A stretch of DNA of 64,000 nucleotides from Pseudoxanthomonas yeongjuensis. Its GTDB lineage: Bacteria; Pseudomonadota; Gammaproteobacteria; Xanthomonadales; Xanthomonadaceae. Positions within the stretch are counted from its first letter, which is position 1. Every line of letters begins with the position of its first letter. This document shows positions 1 to 10,374 of the stretch, one piece after another. The notes beneath the pieces are model-generated. The model was not told where the DNA came from and did not search any database. It saw only the letters and a program-made list of their open reading frames with translations. The translations under genes and the position numbers were made by a program. The DNA lies in assembly GCF_010093345.1 (NCBI RefSeq), contig NZ_PDWT01000009.1, positions 1 through 64,000 on the forward strand. The letters run 5' to 3'.

Positions 1-1693
1 CGCCACCACCGGACGATCCGCCGCCGCCGCCGCCCGATGAGCTTCCCGGCGCGCTGGAAGACGAGGCGATCTGCGAACTCAGGCTGCTGCCCACCGCCTT
101 GGTGAAGCTGCCGAGGTCGCCGACGCTGCTGCCGTGGTACCAGGCGATGCCCGCGGTCGCCGCGGCCACCGCCGCGGCGCCCGCGGCCACGGTGAATTTC
201 TTCGTCCAGGCATCTTCGACTTCCAGCGCCACCGCATAGGGCAGGAGCATTTCGTAGCGCCTGGCATCGAGCACGGGCGGCGCATCGGGACCGGGCAGGC
301 TCTTCAGCTCGTCGCGTTCGGCGACCGAGAGATACAGTTTCAATCCTTCGATCTCGTCCAGCAGCCTGCGACCCGCCGGTGTCGGCGCCTTCACCAGCAC
401 GCCGAACACGACCAGCGCCAGCACCATCAATCCCAGCACGCCGATGACCAGCGGGATTCCGCCGCCGTGGCCGAACACCAGGGCCAGCACGCCGCTGGCC
501 ACGACGATCAGGGCGGCGATGCCGATGCTGCCGCCGTTGCGCACGAAGAGCGCTGGTTTGAAACGCTTTTCCAGCACCGCCGAGTGCGCCGCCTGCGCCC
601 CGGAAACAGTGGAGGCATTGGTGTTCTTCAATTCCAGCGTGGACTTGCCGTCGACGAACAGCTTGGTCAGCAGAGTCTGCTGTTCGGTGGTGGCCGGCTG
701 GCTGGTGGCGGAGGTCCTTTCCAGTTCCCAGTCGTCCTTCAGCAGGCCCGTGTCGCGACGGATGTCCACATTGCCGGCCACCGCCAGCGACAGCAGGTCG
801 GAAGAGAAGCAGCGCATGTCGTAAGCCATGCGCTGCATGAAGCGCAGGCCGGCGGGCGAATAGCCGGCGGGCGGATCGTAGCGGGCGATGATCACGCCGG
901 GTTTCGGGTCGCGGCCCAGGCGATTCCAGCGCCGCGCGCAGAACAGCAGCAGCGCGACCAGTCCGGCCAGTGCGATCAGCACGCCGCGATTGTCCTTGAG
1001 CAACCACAGCGCGCGTTGCATGCGCGTCGGCGCGGCGACCAGGCCCTTGGGAAAGCTCATCACCACGGTCATGCCTTCGCGCGGCGCCAGCGGCCGGGCG
1101 AGCAACCAGCGCGCGATGCCGGGCGCTGCGACTTTCGCGTCGTAGCCATGGCCTTGCTCGCCCTGCGCGCCGGTATAGCCCTCGACCTTTATCCCGTCCA
1201 CGGGCACGGCCGCAGGCAGGCGGACTTCCACGCTGCCGCGTTCGATCGGGAAATCCCAACCGGTGCCGATCGCATTCCAGTACAGCTCGTCGTGGTCGGC
1301 GAAGAAACCCAGCTGGCGGGTGGTGCGGTAGTGCAGGGTGTAGGTGAATTCGGCGGGCGTGGGCAGGAAGTCGTCGTTGCCGGTATTGATGCGCACGCCG
1401 TTGGGCTTGTTTTCGGTGAACCACGGCTCCGGCTTGCCGTCGCGCTGCACGTCGATCATCTGGAAATCGACCACGATCCGATTGCCGTAACCATCCTTGT
1501 AGCGGGTAGGGAAGTCGCGGTAGATGCCGCGGCGGATGTTGTTGCCTTCGGCACGCACGGCAATGCGTTCGGTGACCTCCAGGCCGCCGTCGGCTTGCAC
1601 CTGCACTACGCTGTCGTAGGAGAGGATCCGTTCCTGCGCGGCCAGCGGCGCGGCGAGCAACGACAGCAGGCAGGCGAGAAGAATCGCTTTCAT
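1..1693 (-). CDS. DUF2207 membrane protein (3' end off the left edge)
   Basis: Predicted inner-membrane protein of the DUF2207 family. It starts at ATG 1693 with a cleavable signal peptide (about residues 1-20) followed by a long extracytoplasmic beta-rich domain. Hydrophobic segments follow near residues 235-255 and 380-420. The readable C-terminus is Ser/Gly-rich, with runs of Gly broken by Ser, as is usual for this family, so only a few residues are probably missing beyond base 1. The start overlaps the stop of the upstream LemA gene by 4 bases (ATGA), so the two are probably coupled. LemA and DUF2207 genes are often neighbours; no biochemical function is established for the pair. Family call is good, function unknown. 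Confidence 0.85.
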   Translation of the reverse strand, partial: MKAILLACLLSLLAAPLAAQERILSYDSVVQVQADGGLEVTERIAVRAEGNNIRRGIYRDFPTRYKDGYGNRIVVDFQMIDVQRDGKPEPWFTENKPNGVRINTGNDDFLPTPAEFTYTLHYRTTRQLGFFADHDELYWNAIGTGWDFPIERGSVEVRLPAAVPVDGIKVEGYTGAQGEQGHGYDAKVAAPGIARWLLARPLAPREGMTVVMSFPKGLVAAPTRMQRALWLLKDNRGVLIALAGLVALLLFCARRWNRLGRDPKPGVIIARYDPPAGYSPAGLRFMQRMAYDMRCFSSDLLSLAVAGNVDIRRDTGLLKDDWELERTSATSQPATTEQQTLLTKLFVDGKSTLELKNTNASTVSGAQAAHSAVLEKRFKPALFVRNGGSIGIAALIVVASGVLALVFGHGGGIPLVIGVLGLMVLALVVFGVLVKAPTPAGRRLLDEIEGLKLYLSVAERDELKSLPGPDAPPVLDARRYEMLLPYAVALEVEDAWTKKFTVAAGAAAVAAATAGIAWYHGSSVGDLGSFTKAVGSSLSSQIASSSSAPGSSSGGGGGGSSGGG

Positions 1694-2250
1694 CGGGCAA
1701 GCTCCACTTTCGCCGCGGCCCGGCTGCTGTCGTCGGCCTGGAAGAATTCGGCATTGTCGAAACCGGCAAGGCGGGCCACGAACAGATCAGGTACCCGCTG
1801 CACGGCATCGTTCAGGTCGCGGACCGCGCCGTTGTAGAAGCGGCGCGCGTACTGCAGCTGTTCCTCGACCTGGACCAGGTCGCGCTGCAGCTGCGAGAAA
1901 TTCTCGCTGGCCTTGAGGTCCGGATACGCTTCCTGCAAAGCCAGCAGGCGGCCGATACCCTGTTCCAGCGCGGATTCGATGGCGCCCAGCTTGCCCGGTG
2001 CCGGCGCGGCCAGCGCCTGCGCGCGCAATTCGGTCACCGTGGCCAGTACCGCCTTTTCATGCCCGGCATAGGCCTGCACGGCGCTGACCAGGGACGGCAC
2101 CAGGTCGTGGCGGCGGATCAACTGCACGTCCACGTCGGCCCAGGCGGTGCGCACCTGGTTGCGCAGCCGCACGAGGCGGTTGAACGCGATCGCCATCCAT
2201 GCCCCGAGGGCCAGCAACAGAAGTGCGATCGCCAGTGTCGTGATTGTCAT
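1690..2250 (-). CDS. LemA family protein
   Basis: A 186-residue LemA family protein. One N-terminal membrane helix (about residues 3-20) is followed by a helical domain with the family's typical NxLVRLRNQVRTAWADVDVQ-type stretch and RRHDLVP motif near residues 25-45. LemA proteins are small membrane-anchored helical proteins of unknown exact role. I took ATG 2250 rather than upstream in-frame starts because the protein then begins directly with the membrane helix, as in the family. The gene overlaps the DUF2207 gene by 4 bases and lies 68 bases after the S4-domain gene on the same strand, suggesting one transcript. It has full family length and nothing broken. Confidence 0.9.
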   Translation of the reverse strand: MTITTLAIALLLLALGAWMAIAFNRLVRLRNQVRTAWADVDVQLIRRHDLVPSLVSAVQAYAGHEKAVLATVTELRAQALAAPAPGKLGAIESALEQGIGRLLALQEAYPDLKASENFSQLQRDLVQVEEQLQYARRFYNGAVRDLNDAVQRVPDLFVARLAGFDNAEFFQADDSSRAAAKVELAR

Positions 2251-2318
2251 GCGTGCTCCTCTGCGGGTGGATCGTTGGCGGATTCGAGCGAATGGCCGCG
2301 TGTCGGGATGCTGGCCGG

Positions 2319-2543
2319 TTATCCCGCTGCCGACCGCACGCGGATTTCCACATCCTCGAAGGTCACCGTGCTGCCGGCGTGGATCTTGCAGGTCTTGCGC
2401 AGCTCGATCATGCCATCCACGGAGACCATGCCACTGGCCACCAGCGCCTTGCCGGCGCCGCCGCTGTCGCAGACTCCGCACAGTTTCAGCAATTGGTTGA
2501 GCTCCACGTGGTCGCGGTCGAGCTCGAATTCGAGTTGGGTCAT
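2319..2543 (-). CDS. S4-domain RNA-binding protein, YbcJ-like
   Basis: A 74-residue protein made almost entirely of one S4-like RNA-binding fold. Visible marks are the ELNQLLKL helix, the G-x-A-K turn (SGGAGKALVASG) and the basic strand LRKTCKIHAGSTV. It resembles the YbcJ family of small RNA-binding proteins. It is probably cytoplasmic and binds structured RNA, but the target is unknown. ATG 2543 is preferred because the longer open frame upstream gives no homologous sequence. It lies head-to-head with the DUF4019 gene (183 bases between starts), so this gap should hold divergent promoters. It may lead a transcript with LemA and DUF2207. Confidence 0.85.
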   Translation of the reverse strand: MTQLEFELDRDHVELNQLLKLCGVCDSGGAGKALVASGMVSVDGMIELRKTCKIHAGSTVTFEDVEIRVRSAAG

Positions 2544-2726
2544 GGTGGATGATCGGCAAGGGAGGGGAGAATTGTGCGGCAAGCGGACAGGGCCGCGTGC
2601 AATCCGGTCCGTCGGCGGCACAAGATGATGCGGCGCGGGCCATGCCGGAATGCCGGCCTGTGTCCTTGGCGACGCTGGCGTAGACTGGCGCTCGCTTGCA
2701 CAAACCACCTGCTTTCCGGAGACCCC

Positions 2727-3245
2727 ATGAAGACTTCCCGCCTGGTCCTGATCGCCGCAATCCTCGTTTTCACTGCCCCCACCCATGCCCAGCAGGCCAC
2801 CCAGCCCGCGAGCGCGCCGGCACCGCAGCCGCAATCGCAACCCGTCAAGCAACCGCAGCTCACCCCGGAACAGCAGGCCCAGGTGACGCGACAGAACGCC
2901 GAAATGGGCAAGGCCGCCGCGCAGGTGATCCAGCTGGTCGACCAGAACAGGCTCGCCGAAGTCTGGGACGGCGCTTCGGCCGTGGCCAAGTCGGTGGTGG
3001 GCAAGAGCAACTTCGTCAGCCAGATCGCCTCGGACCGGCAGAAGCTCGGTGCGCCGACCGAGCGCAAGCAGGTCGGGGTGACCCGTGCCGCGTATGCGGC
3101 CGGCGGGCAGGTACCGGCGGGCAATTACATCAACGTGGTCTATGCGACCAAGTTCGCCAATACACCCGAGCCGGTGCGCGAACTGGTGTCCTTCCACCTC
3201 GACAACGACAAGACCTGGCGCGTGTCGGGCTACAGCCTGCGCTGA
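2727..3245 (+). CDS. DUF4019 exported protein
   Basis: A 172-residue protein with a Sec signal peptide (about residues 1-21, ending in THAQQ) and then a Gln/Pro/Ala-rich linker up to about residue 50. The rest is a DUF4019 domain, recognisable from WDGASAVAKSVV near the middle and the C-terminal pattern VSFHLDNDKTWRVSGYSLR. It is predicted periplasmic; function unknown. ATG 2727 is preferred over an upstream in-frame start at 2574 because only this start gives a signal peptide. A hairpin with a T run begins 26 bases after the stop, so it is probably a single-gene transcript. Confidence 0.85.
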   Translation: MKTSRLVLIAAILVFTAPTHAQQATQPASAPAPQPQSQPVKQPQLTPEQQAQVTRQNAEMGKAAAQVIQLVDQNRLAEVWDGASAVAKSVVGKSNFVSQIASDRQKLGAPTERKQVGVTRAAYAAGGQVPAGNYINVVYATKFANTPEPVRELVSFHLDNDKTWRVSGYSLR

Positions 3246-3270
3246 GCCGGCGACGTAGCGGCAGGACACG

Positions 3271-3301
3271 ACGAAGCCGGCATTGCCGGCTTCGTTTTTT
3301 T
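3271..3301 (+). terminator. Rho-independent terminator after DUF4019 gene
   Basis: Stem ACGAAGCCGGC / GCCGGCTTCGT with a short loop, followed directly by seven T residues. It lies 26 bases after the DUF4019 stop. The T run overlaps the stop codon of the convergent membrane-protein gene. Confidence 0.85.
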
Positions 3302-3968
3302 ACTCCTTCTCGAATTGCGCGATCTCGTCGAGGATCCGCTGGCTGCGGCGGATGCCGTCCGCACCATCGGCGATACAGGCGTCTTCGCGCGCGTGCCGCG
3401 CCGGTGTCCGCCGCTTCCACAGGGAGAAGCCCCAGGTACCCAGCAGACCCGCCACGCCGATGGCCAGGCTGATCCAGATCCATGCCGGCGTGGCCGCCCG
3501 TGGTTCAACCGGGCCCAGTCCGGCGAAGGCGACGACCACCAGCACCCACATGATCCACCACGGCAGGCCGCAGACATTGGCGTTGACGGTATAGAAGCGC
3601 AGCAGCATCGCCATCTGCCTCTGGATCTTCAGCACTGGCGCGGAATAGTCGATGTTGCCCATCAGGCCCATCGTGATCCCGGCGGCGGCGACAGTGATGG
3701 CCCCAAAGGCATGGACGAGGATGCCGGCCACGAGCAGCCCCGGAACGCCGGTGTTGCGGGTCCAGCAGGCGACGCCCAGCACGACCAGGCCGATGCCGAG
3801 CAGCAGCTGCAGCATCTGGCCCCAGAACAACGGACGCAGGCTGCTGCGTGCCTTCTCCAGCTTCGTATCCTTGAACAGCTGCAGGTTGATCGCATCGTGC
3901 CGTTGCAGCCTGCGGTCCAGGCTCTGCCATGCGGCTTTCAGTTCGTCGAGTTCCATGAGGTTTTCCAT
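3300..3968 (-). CDS. Four-helix membrane protein next to ECF sigma factor
   Basis: A 222-residue membrane protein I cannot place in a named family. The N-terminal 45 residues are hydrophilic (ELDELKAAWQSLDRRLQRHD), followed by two pairs of hydrophobic segments near residues 48-68, 75-98, 138-155 and 163-182, and a basic, cytoplasmic tail. It starts 14 bases after the sigma-factor stop, so the two are surely co-transcribed. Position and topology (soluble N-terminus, membrane body) suggest an anti-sigma-like or sensor role, but no zinc anti-sigma motif is visible, so this is inference only. An alternative start at the internal ATG 3956 would shorten it by four residues. Confidence 0.75.
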   Translation of the reverse strand: MENLMELDELKAAWQSLDRRLQRHDAINLQLFKDTKLEKARSSLRPLFWGQMLQLLLGIGLVVLGVACWTRNTGVPGLLVAGILVHAFGAITVAAAGITMGLMGNIDYSAPVLKIQRQMAMLLRFYTVNANVCGLPWWIMWVLVVVAFAGLGPVEPRAATPAWIWISLAIGVAGLLGTWGFSLWKRRTPARHAREDACIADGADGIRRSQRILDEIAQFEKE

Positions 3969-3982
3969 GATTGTCTTCGCGG

Positions 3983-4501
3983 TCAGATTTCGTTGCGGAT
4001 GCGTTGCTTGAGGCGGCTGATCTTGGTCGCCACGTTGGTTTCGCTGATGCCCAGGACCTCGGCCATTTCGCGATAGCTGCGGTCTTCCAGGTAGAGCAGC
4101 AACAGCGCGCGGTTCAGCGGATCCTGGGCATGGATGAAGCGGTGCAGGGCGCGCACCTGCTGGTCGGACTCGTGGTCGGCGGCGTTGCCGTCGGCCTGGT
4201 CGTGCAGTTCTTCATCGAGCGGCACCGCATGGTGGCGATGGCGGCTGTTGCCACGCACGAAGCTGATCGCCACGTTCAGCGCGATCCGGTACATCCAGGT
4301 CGGGAACGGACGCGCCGGGTCGTAGCCTGGGAACGCGCGCCACAACTGCGCGGCGATCTCCTGGGCCAGTTCTTCCCGGTCGTCCGCCTGCCAGGCATAG
4401 GTGTGGGCGACCTTGAACACGATCCCGCGATGGCGCTCGATCAGCTCGCGGAATCGCTCCTGCCGGTCCGTGCCCCTTGCCATGGTTGCGGTGTACTCCA
4501 T
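3983..4501 (-). CDS. ECF-type RNA polymerase sigma factor
   Basis: A 172-residue sigma-70 family factor of the ECF class. Region 2 is seen in the first 90 residues (FKVAHTYAWQADDREELAQEIAAQLWRAF, with FPTWMYRIALNVAISFVR as region 2.3-2.4). Region 4 is in the last 55 residues, with the helix-turn-helix YREMAEVLGISETNVATKISRLKQR. The acidic linker between them is rich in Asp, Glu and His. It should direct RNA polymerase to a small regulon, probably including its own operon. The membrane protein downstream, 14 bases away, is the likely regulator. Start ATG 4501; an internal Met at residue 7 is an alternative. Confidence 0.9.
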   Translation of the reverse strand: MEYTATMARGTDRQERFRELIERHRGIVFKVAHTYAWQADDREELAQEIAAQLWRAFPGYDPARPFPTWMYRIALNVAISFVRGNSRHRHHAVPLDEELHDQADGNAADHESDQQVRALHRFIHAQDPLNRALLLLYLEDRSYREMAEVLGISETNVATKISRLKQRIRNEI

Positions 4502-4711
4502 TCCCGTACCTGCCGATTGTGTCTGCCGTGCCGTGCTGGTGTGTCATGCTGCTTTGTGCCGTGATTCGCAACGGGGCGCGAATCCTCACAGCCGTTCAGT
4601 TTCAGCAGGCGGAAACGTGCCGGCATGAACAATCCGGGCCATACGCCCGCGCACGTCATTGCGCTGACCCGATCCGTCCCTGACAATCGGAACTCCCACG
4701 GGAGATATCTT

Positions 4712-5737
4712 TTGAGTTCCGACACCCCGGCGCCGACCCCGGCCGCCCAGTTGCGCAAGTTGTGCGCACACTTCGCCAAGCCCCGCCTGAGCCGCGCCAT
4801 CTGGCAATTGCTCAATACTCTGCCACCGTTGCTGGCGATCTGGGCGCTGATGGCCTGGAGCGTGGTCGCCGAGTGGGGTTATGGCTGGACGTTGTTGATG
4901 GCCATTCCCGCCGCCGGTTTCTACGTGCGTCTTTTCATCATCCAGCACGACTGCGGGCATGGTTCGTTCTTCGCCAGCCAGAAGGCCAACGACCTGGTCG
5001 GCCGCTGCCTCGGCCTGATCACGCTGTTTCCCTACGGCTACTGGAAGAAGACCCACGCCGTGCACCACGGCACCTCGGGCAACCTCGATCGCCGCGAGAT
5101 GGGCGACATCGAGACCCTGACCGTGGCCGAGTACGAATCGCGTTCGTGGCTCGGGCGTTTCGCCTACCGCTTCTATCGCAGCACGCCGGTGCTGCTGGGC
5201 ATCGGCCCGCTGTACCAGTTCGTGATCAAGCACCGCTTCCCGTTCGACCTGCCTTTCAGCTGGAAGAAGGAATGGGCCAGCGTGATGCTCAACAACCTGA
5301 TGCTGCTGGTGGTGGGCGGCGCGCTCGGTTTCGCCATCGGCTGGCATACCGTGCTGATGGTGCATCTGCCGATCGTGTTGCTGGCCGGCGCCATGGGCGT
5401 GTGGCTGTTCTACGTGCAGCACACCTTCGAAGGCGCCTACTGGACCAACAAGGACGAGTGGGACGCCGGCAAGGCCGCGGTCGCCGGCAGCTCGTATTTC
5501 GACCTGCCGCACGTGCTGCACTGGTTCACCGGCAACATCGGCTACCACCACATCCACCATCTGGCCAGCCGCATCCCCAACTACCGCCTGCGTGAGGCGT
5601 TCGAGTCCAGCGAATTGCTGCGGTCGGCGCCGCGGCTGACCCTGTGGACCAGCCTGAAGTCCGCACGGCTGAAACTGTGGGACGAACAGTCGCAGCGGAT
5701 GGTGGGCTTCGGTTACAAGCGCAGGGCTGTCGCCTAA
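4712..5737 (+). CDS. Fatty acid desaturase
   Basis: Membrane-bound di-iron fatty acid desaturase. It carries the three His boxes of the family: HDCGH (HDCGHGSFF), HAVHH, and the C-terminal HHIHH ([17 protein letters not shown]). Four or more hydrophobic segments lie between them. It would insert a double bond into membrane acyl chains. I chose the TTG at 4712 (341 residues) because a GGAG at 4701-4704 sits 7 bases upstream; an ATG at 4625 in the same frame (370 residues) lacks a ribosome site. It is divergent from the ECF sigma gene. A GTAG-headed inverted repeat follows the stop and may end transcription. Confidence 0.9.
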   Translation: MSSDTPAPTPAAQLRKLCAHFAKPRLSRAIWQLLNTLPPLLAIWALMAWSVVAEWGYGWTLLMAIPAAGFYVRLFIIQHDCGHGSFFASQKANDLVGRCLGLITLFPYGYWKKTHAVHHGTSGNLDRREMGDIETLTVAEYESRSWLGRFAYRFYRSTPVLLGIGPLYQFVIKHRFPFDLPFSWKKEWASVMLNNLMLLVVGGALGFAIGWHTVLMVHLPIVLLAGAMGVWLFYVQHTFEGAYWTNKDEWDAGKAAVAGSSYFDLPHVLHWFTGNIGYHHIHHLASRIPNYRLREAFESSELLRSAPRLTLWTSLKSARLKLWDEQSQRMVGFGYKRRAVA

Positions 5738-5750
5738 GGCCCTGAGACTC

Positions 5751-5819
5751 CGTAGAGCCGAGCTTGCTCGGCTGCTCATTGCGATGAACCAGGAGCAGCC
5801 GAGCAAGCTCGGCTCTACG
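5751..5819. repeat. GTAG-headed REP-like inverted repeat
   Basis: Two perfectly complementary 27-base arms, 5751-5777 and 5793-5819, separated by 15 bases. The left arm reads GTAGAGCCGAGCTTGCTCGG, so each arm is itself a small hairpin (GCCGAG..CTCGGC) behind a GTAG head. This matches the layout of Stenotrophomonas GTAG REP elements. It lies between the desaturase and the DEAD-box helicase genes. Confidence 0.8.
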
Positions 5820-5925
5820 AGGCTGATTGCCGTCGCGACAGGGGTTTAGGGCGACAGCTCTTCCGCCAGGGCGCACAATATCGCCTTGCGTAGGCCCTGT
5901 TCCGGGGCGCGCCGGAGCTTTTCGC

Positions 5926-7956
<2,031 letters not shown>

Positions 7957-7966
7957 CATCCCTAAT

Positions 7967-8067
7967 CGTCATTCCCGCGGAAGCGGGAATCCAGCGCCTT
8001 TGCTCTTCGCTTGGCGACAGGGCCACCGCACGAAAGTCACTGGATCCCCGCTTTCGCGGGGATGACG
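7967..8067. repeat. Inverted pair of ATTCCCGC..GCGGGAAT elements
   Basis: Two 28-base units, 7967-7994 and 8040-8067, in inverted orientation. The first contains ATTCCCGCGGAAGCGGGAAT, the second ATCCCCGCTTTCGCGGGGAT; both end in CGTCAT / ATGACG and CCAG / CTGG. The differences are compensatory, so both hairpins are kept. This resembles the dispersed dRS3-like repeat family seen in many Proteobacteria. Confidence 0.75.
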
Positions 8068-8104
8068 AGGCCTATTTTCACGTGCGCACTTCGAACTTTC
8101 CTCA

Positions 8105-8827
8105 ATGACCACCACCCGCCTCAACAAGCACATCGCAGAGACCGGCTTCTGCTCGCGCCGCGAAGCCGACCGGCTGATCGCGGAGCGTCGCGTCACCGTC
8201 AACGGCATCGCCGCGGGCATGGGCGCGGTGGTGGGCGAGGGCGATGAAGTGAAGGTGGATGGGCAGGAACTGCGCACGCGCCAGAAGAAGGCCGGCGGCC
8301 GCAAGCACGTCTACATCATGTTGAACAAGCCGGTCGGCATCACCTGCACCACCGAACAGGCGGTGGACGGCAACATCGTCGATTTCATCGACCACCAGGA
8401 GCGGATCTTCCCGATCGGCCGCCTGGACAAGGAATCGGAAGGCCTGATCCTGCTGACCAGCAACGGCGACATCGTCAACGAGATCCTGCGCGCCGAGAAC
8501 CGGCACGAGAAGGAATACCACGTGGCGGTGAACAAGCCGGTCACCGACGAATTCCTGCGCGGCATGGCCCGCGGCGTCCGCATCCACAACCAGACGACCT
8601 TGCCGTGCAAGACCGCGAAGCTGGCCAAGTTCGGCTTCCGCATCGTGCTTACGCAAGGCCTGAACCGGCAGATCCGGCTGATGTCGGCGGCGTTCGACTA
8701 CCGCGTGAAGCAACTGCGCCGGGTGCGTATCGACAACCTCAAGCTGGGCGCGTTGAAGCCGGGACAATGGCGCAACCTGACCGAGATCGAGTTGCGCGGG
8801 TTGTTGCCGCAGCGTACCGATTGGTGA
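8105..8827 (+). CDS. rluF: 23S rRNA pseudouridine synthase RluF
   Basis: A 240-residue pseudouridine synthase of the RsuA/RluB/E/F group, closest in pattern to RluF, which modifies U2604 of 23S rRNA. An N-terminal S4 domain (residues 5-60, LNKHIAETGFCSRREADRLI) is followed by the catalytic domain with GRLDKESEGL, whose Asp is the catalytic residue, and the later motif GLNRQIRLM. DGNIVDFIDHQERIFPIGRL and HEKEYHVAVNKPVTDEF match RluF closely. It lacks the long basic C-terminal tail of the E. coli enzyme. It starts at ATG 8105, 37 bases after an inverted-repeat element, and is followed by a GTAG repeat. Confidence 0.9.
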   Translation: MTTTRLNKHIAETGFCSRREADRLIAERRVTVNGIAAGMGAVVGEGDEVKVDGQELRTRQKKAGGRKHVYIMLNKPVGITCTTEQAVDGNIVDFIDHQERIFPIGRLDKESEGLILLTSNGDIVNEILRAENRHEKEYHVAVNKPVTDEFLRGMARGVRIHNQTTLPCKTAKLAKFGFRIVLTQGLNRQIRLMSAAFDYRVKQLRRVRIDNLKLGALKPGQWRNLTEIELRGLLPQRTDW

Positions 8828-8840
8828 GATTTCCAAGCAT

Positions 8841-8913
8841 GTAGGAGCGGGCCTTGCCCGCGATGCTTTCTCGCCAGCCAACGAAAGGCATCGCGGGCAA
8901 GGCCCGCTCCTAC
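8841..8913. repeat. GTAG-headed REP-like inverted repeat
   Basis: Perfectly complementary 26-base arms at 8841-8866 and 8888-8913. The left arm begins GTAGGAGCGGGCCTTGCCCG. It lies between the convergent rluF and DMT genes. The TAG stop of the DMT gene (minus strand, 8912-8910) is part of the right arm's GTAG head. It could serve as a two-way transcript end. Confidence 0.8.
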
Positions 8914-9854
8914 TCGACCCTTTTGGCTTCGGAGGTCGCCAGGATTTCCGCATGTTGCAGCGGCTTGTTGCGGTTGAGCAGCGGATGCAGGAACACCGCG
9001 GCCAGGATGATCGCAACGCCCAGGTAGAACAACGGCGTCAGCTCGCGCTGTTCGCCCAGCAGGACCATGGCCAGCACGATCGCGTAGACCGGCTCGAGGT
9101 TGGTCACCAGTTGCACCCCGTAGGCGCTGAGGTGGCGCAGCGCGACCAGCGACAGGGCGAACGGCAGCAGCGTGCACAGCAGCGATAATGCCAGCAGCAG
9201 CAGGGCATCGCGCAGGCTGGGGACGAGCAGCAGGTCGCCCGAGAAGGCCGGGAACAGCATCGGCATCAGCGGCGCGAGCAGGGTCAGGAGCAGCGTGCCG
9301 GCGCCCAGTTCCACGGCGGTGATGGTCAGGGGATCGCCGCCATCGACCATGCGCTTGTTGAGCGAACCGAACAGCGCTACCAGCAGGGCCGACAATGCAC
9401 CGATGGCGATGCCCATGCGCATGCCATGCGGAACGCCGCCGACCACCAGGGCCACGCCCGGGAGCACCGCCAGGCCGAAGGCCAGTTCGCGCATCGAGAA
9501 CGGCCGGCGCGTCAGCCAGGGCTCGACCACCGAAGTGAACGCAGGCGCCAGGGCGATGCAAGTGGCGGCCACCGAGGCGTTGGCCAGCTTGACCGCGCCA
9601 TAGAAGGTCAGCCAATGCAGCGCCACCAGCGCGCCGATGCCCGAGTAGGCCAGCAGGGTCCTGGCGGGCATCGCACGCAGCCCGCGCCACACGCTGGGCA
9701 ACACGGCCAGCGTCGCCACCACCAGCAGCATCCGCCACCACACGAGAGGCAGGGCGGGCAGGGTGATCATCTTGCCCAGGATCGCGGTGAAGCCCCACAG
9801 CAGCACGCAGAAGTGGATCTGCAGCTGGGCTTTGGCGGTCGGCGACAGGGGCAT
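8910..9854 (-). CDS. EamA-family (DMT) transporter
   Basis: A 314-residue inner-membrane transporter of the drug/metabolite superfamily. It has about ten hydrophobic helices in two EamA repeats. Recognisable elements are the first helix with FCVLLWGFTAILGKM, the loop VALHWLTFYGAVKLANASVAA, and the second-repeat stretch LEPVYAIVLAMVLLGEQ typical of the family. The substrate is unknown; EamA proteins usually export metabolites or amino acids. I chose ATG 9854; starts further out would run into the divergent TfoX-like gene. The stop codon lies in a GTAG repeat. Two other EamA proteins occur at 23434 and 43702, with different sequences. Confidence 0.85.
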   Translation of the reverse strand: MPLSPTAKAQLQIHFCVLLWGFTAILGKMITLPALPLVWWRMLLVVATLAVLPSVWRGLRAMPARTLLAYSGIGALVALHWLTFYGAVKLANASVAATCIALAPAFTSVVEPWLTRRPFSMRELAFGLAVLPGVALVVGGVPHGMRMGIAIGALSALLVALFGSLNKRMVDGGDPLTITAVELGAGTLLLTLLAPLMPMLFPAFSGDLLLVPSLRDALLLLALSLLCTLLPFALSLVALRHLSAYGVQLVTNLEPVYAIVLAMVLLGEQRELTPLFYLGVAIILAAVFLHPLLNRNKPLQHAEILATSEAKRVE

Positions 9855-9909
9855 GCCACTATTGTCGCCGATGCCGGCGCGCCGGCGATACGACACCACG
9901 GAGGTGGCC

Positions 9910-10269
9910 ATGGGCGAATCCTTCACCGGTTACCTGCGCGACCTGTTCTCGGAACTGGGGCCGGTTTCCCTGCGCAAGATGTTCGGCGGACAAGGCCTCT
10001 ATCACGATGGCGTGATCATCGGCCTGGTCATCGGCGACGAACTGTTCCTCAAGACCGATGCCATTACCCGCGACGCCTTCGAGCAGGCGGGTGGCGAGCC
10101 TTTCACCTACCTGGGCAAGGGCAAGCCGGTGGTGATGAGTTACCTGTCGCCGCCGGCCGAAGCGATGGAGTCGGCGCAATCGATGAAGCCATGGGCGCAA
10201 CTGGCCTGGGAAGCGGCGTTGCGTAAAAAGGCGGGCGAGAAGCCCGCTGCCAAGCGGCACAGAAAGTAG
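9910..10269 (+). CDS. TfoX/Sxy N-terminal domain protein
   Basis: A 119-residue protein that is little more than a TfoX N-terminal domain. The family motif is clear: LGPVSLRKMFGGQGLYHDGVIIGLV near residues 18-42, then DELFLKTD and the strand FTYLGKGKPVVMSYLSPP. TfoX/Sxy regulates competence in Haemophilus and Vibrio, but stand-alone N-domain proteins like this are widespread and uncharacterised, so no competence role is claimed. GGAGG at 9900-9904 supports ATG 9910. The C-terminal tail is basic. Its TAG stop (10267-10269) is part of a GTAG repeat head. It is divergent from the DMT gene with only 55 bases between starts. Confidence 0.85.
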   Translation: MGESFTGYLRDLFSELGPVSLRKMFGGQGLYHDGVIIGLVIGDELFLKTDAITRDAFEQAGGEPFTYLGKGKPVVMSYLSPPAEAMESAQSMKPWAQLAWEAALRKKAGEKPAAKRHRK

Positions 10270-10336
10270 GGCGGGTCTCGACCCGCCTTCCGGGATCTTG
10301 CTGCTTCCTAAAGCGGTGGGCCAAGGCCCACCCTAC
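10266..10336. repeat. Facing pair of GTAG / CTAC hairpins
   Basis: Hairpin 1 at 10266-10287 is GTAG followed by GGCGGGTCTCGACCCGCC. Hairpin 2 at 10315-10336 is GGTGGGCCAAGGCCCACC followed by CTAC. The heads face outward as in a REP pair, but the two stems have different cores. The TfoX-like stop codon is inside the first GTAG. Confidence 0.65.
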
Positions 10337-10374
10337 GCGCTCGCGACTCCACATGCGGCGGGCCTGGCCCCGGC

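Noticed and set aside
134-1837. 567-residue open frame on the plus strand opposite DUF2207 and LemA
   Set aside because: The sequence is rich in His, Arg, Gln and Gly with no domain, as expected from the antisense of GC-rich coding DNA; the minus-strand genes have clear families.
9910-10269. Natural competence regulator
   Set aside because: Only the N-terminal TfoX domain is present and no competence gene is nearby; stand-alone copies are common.
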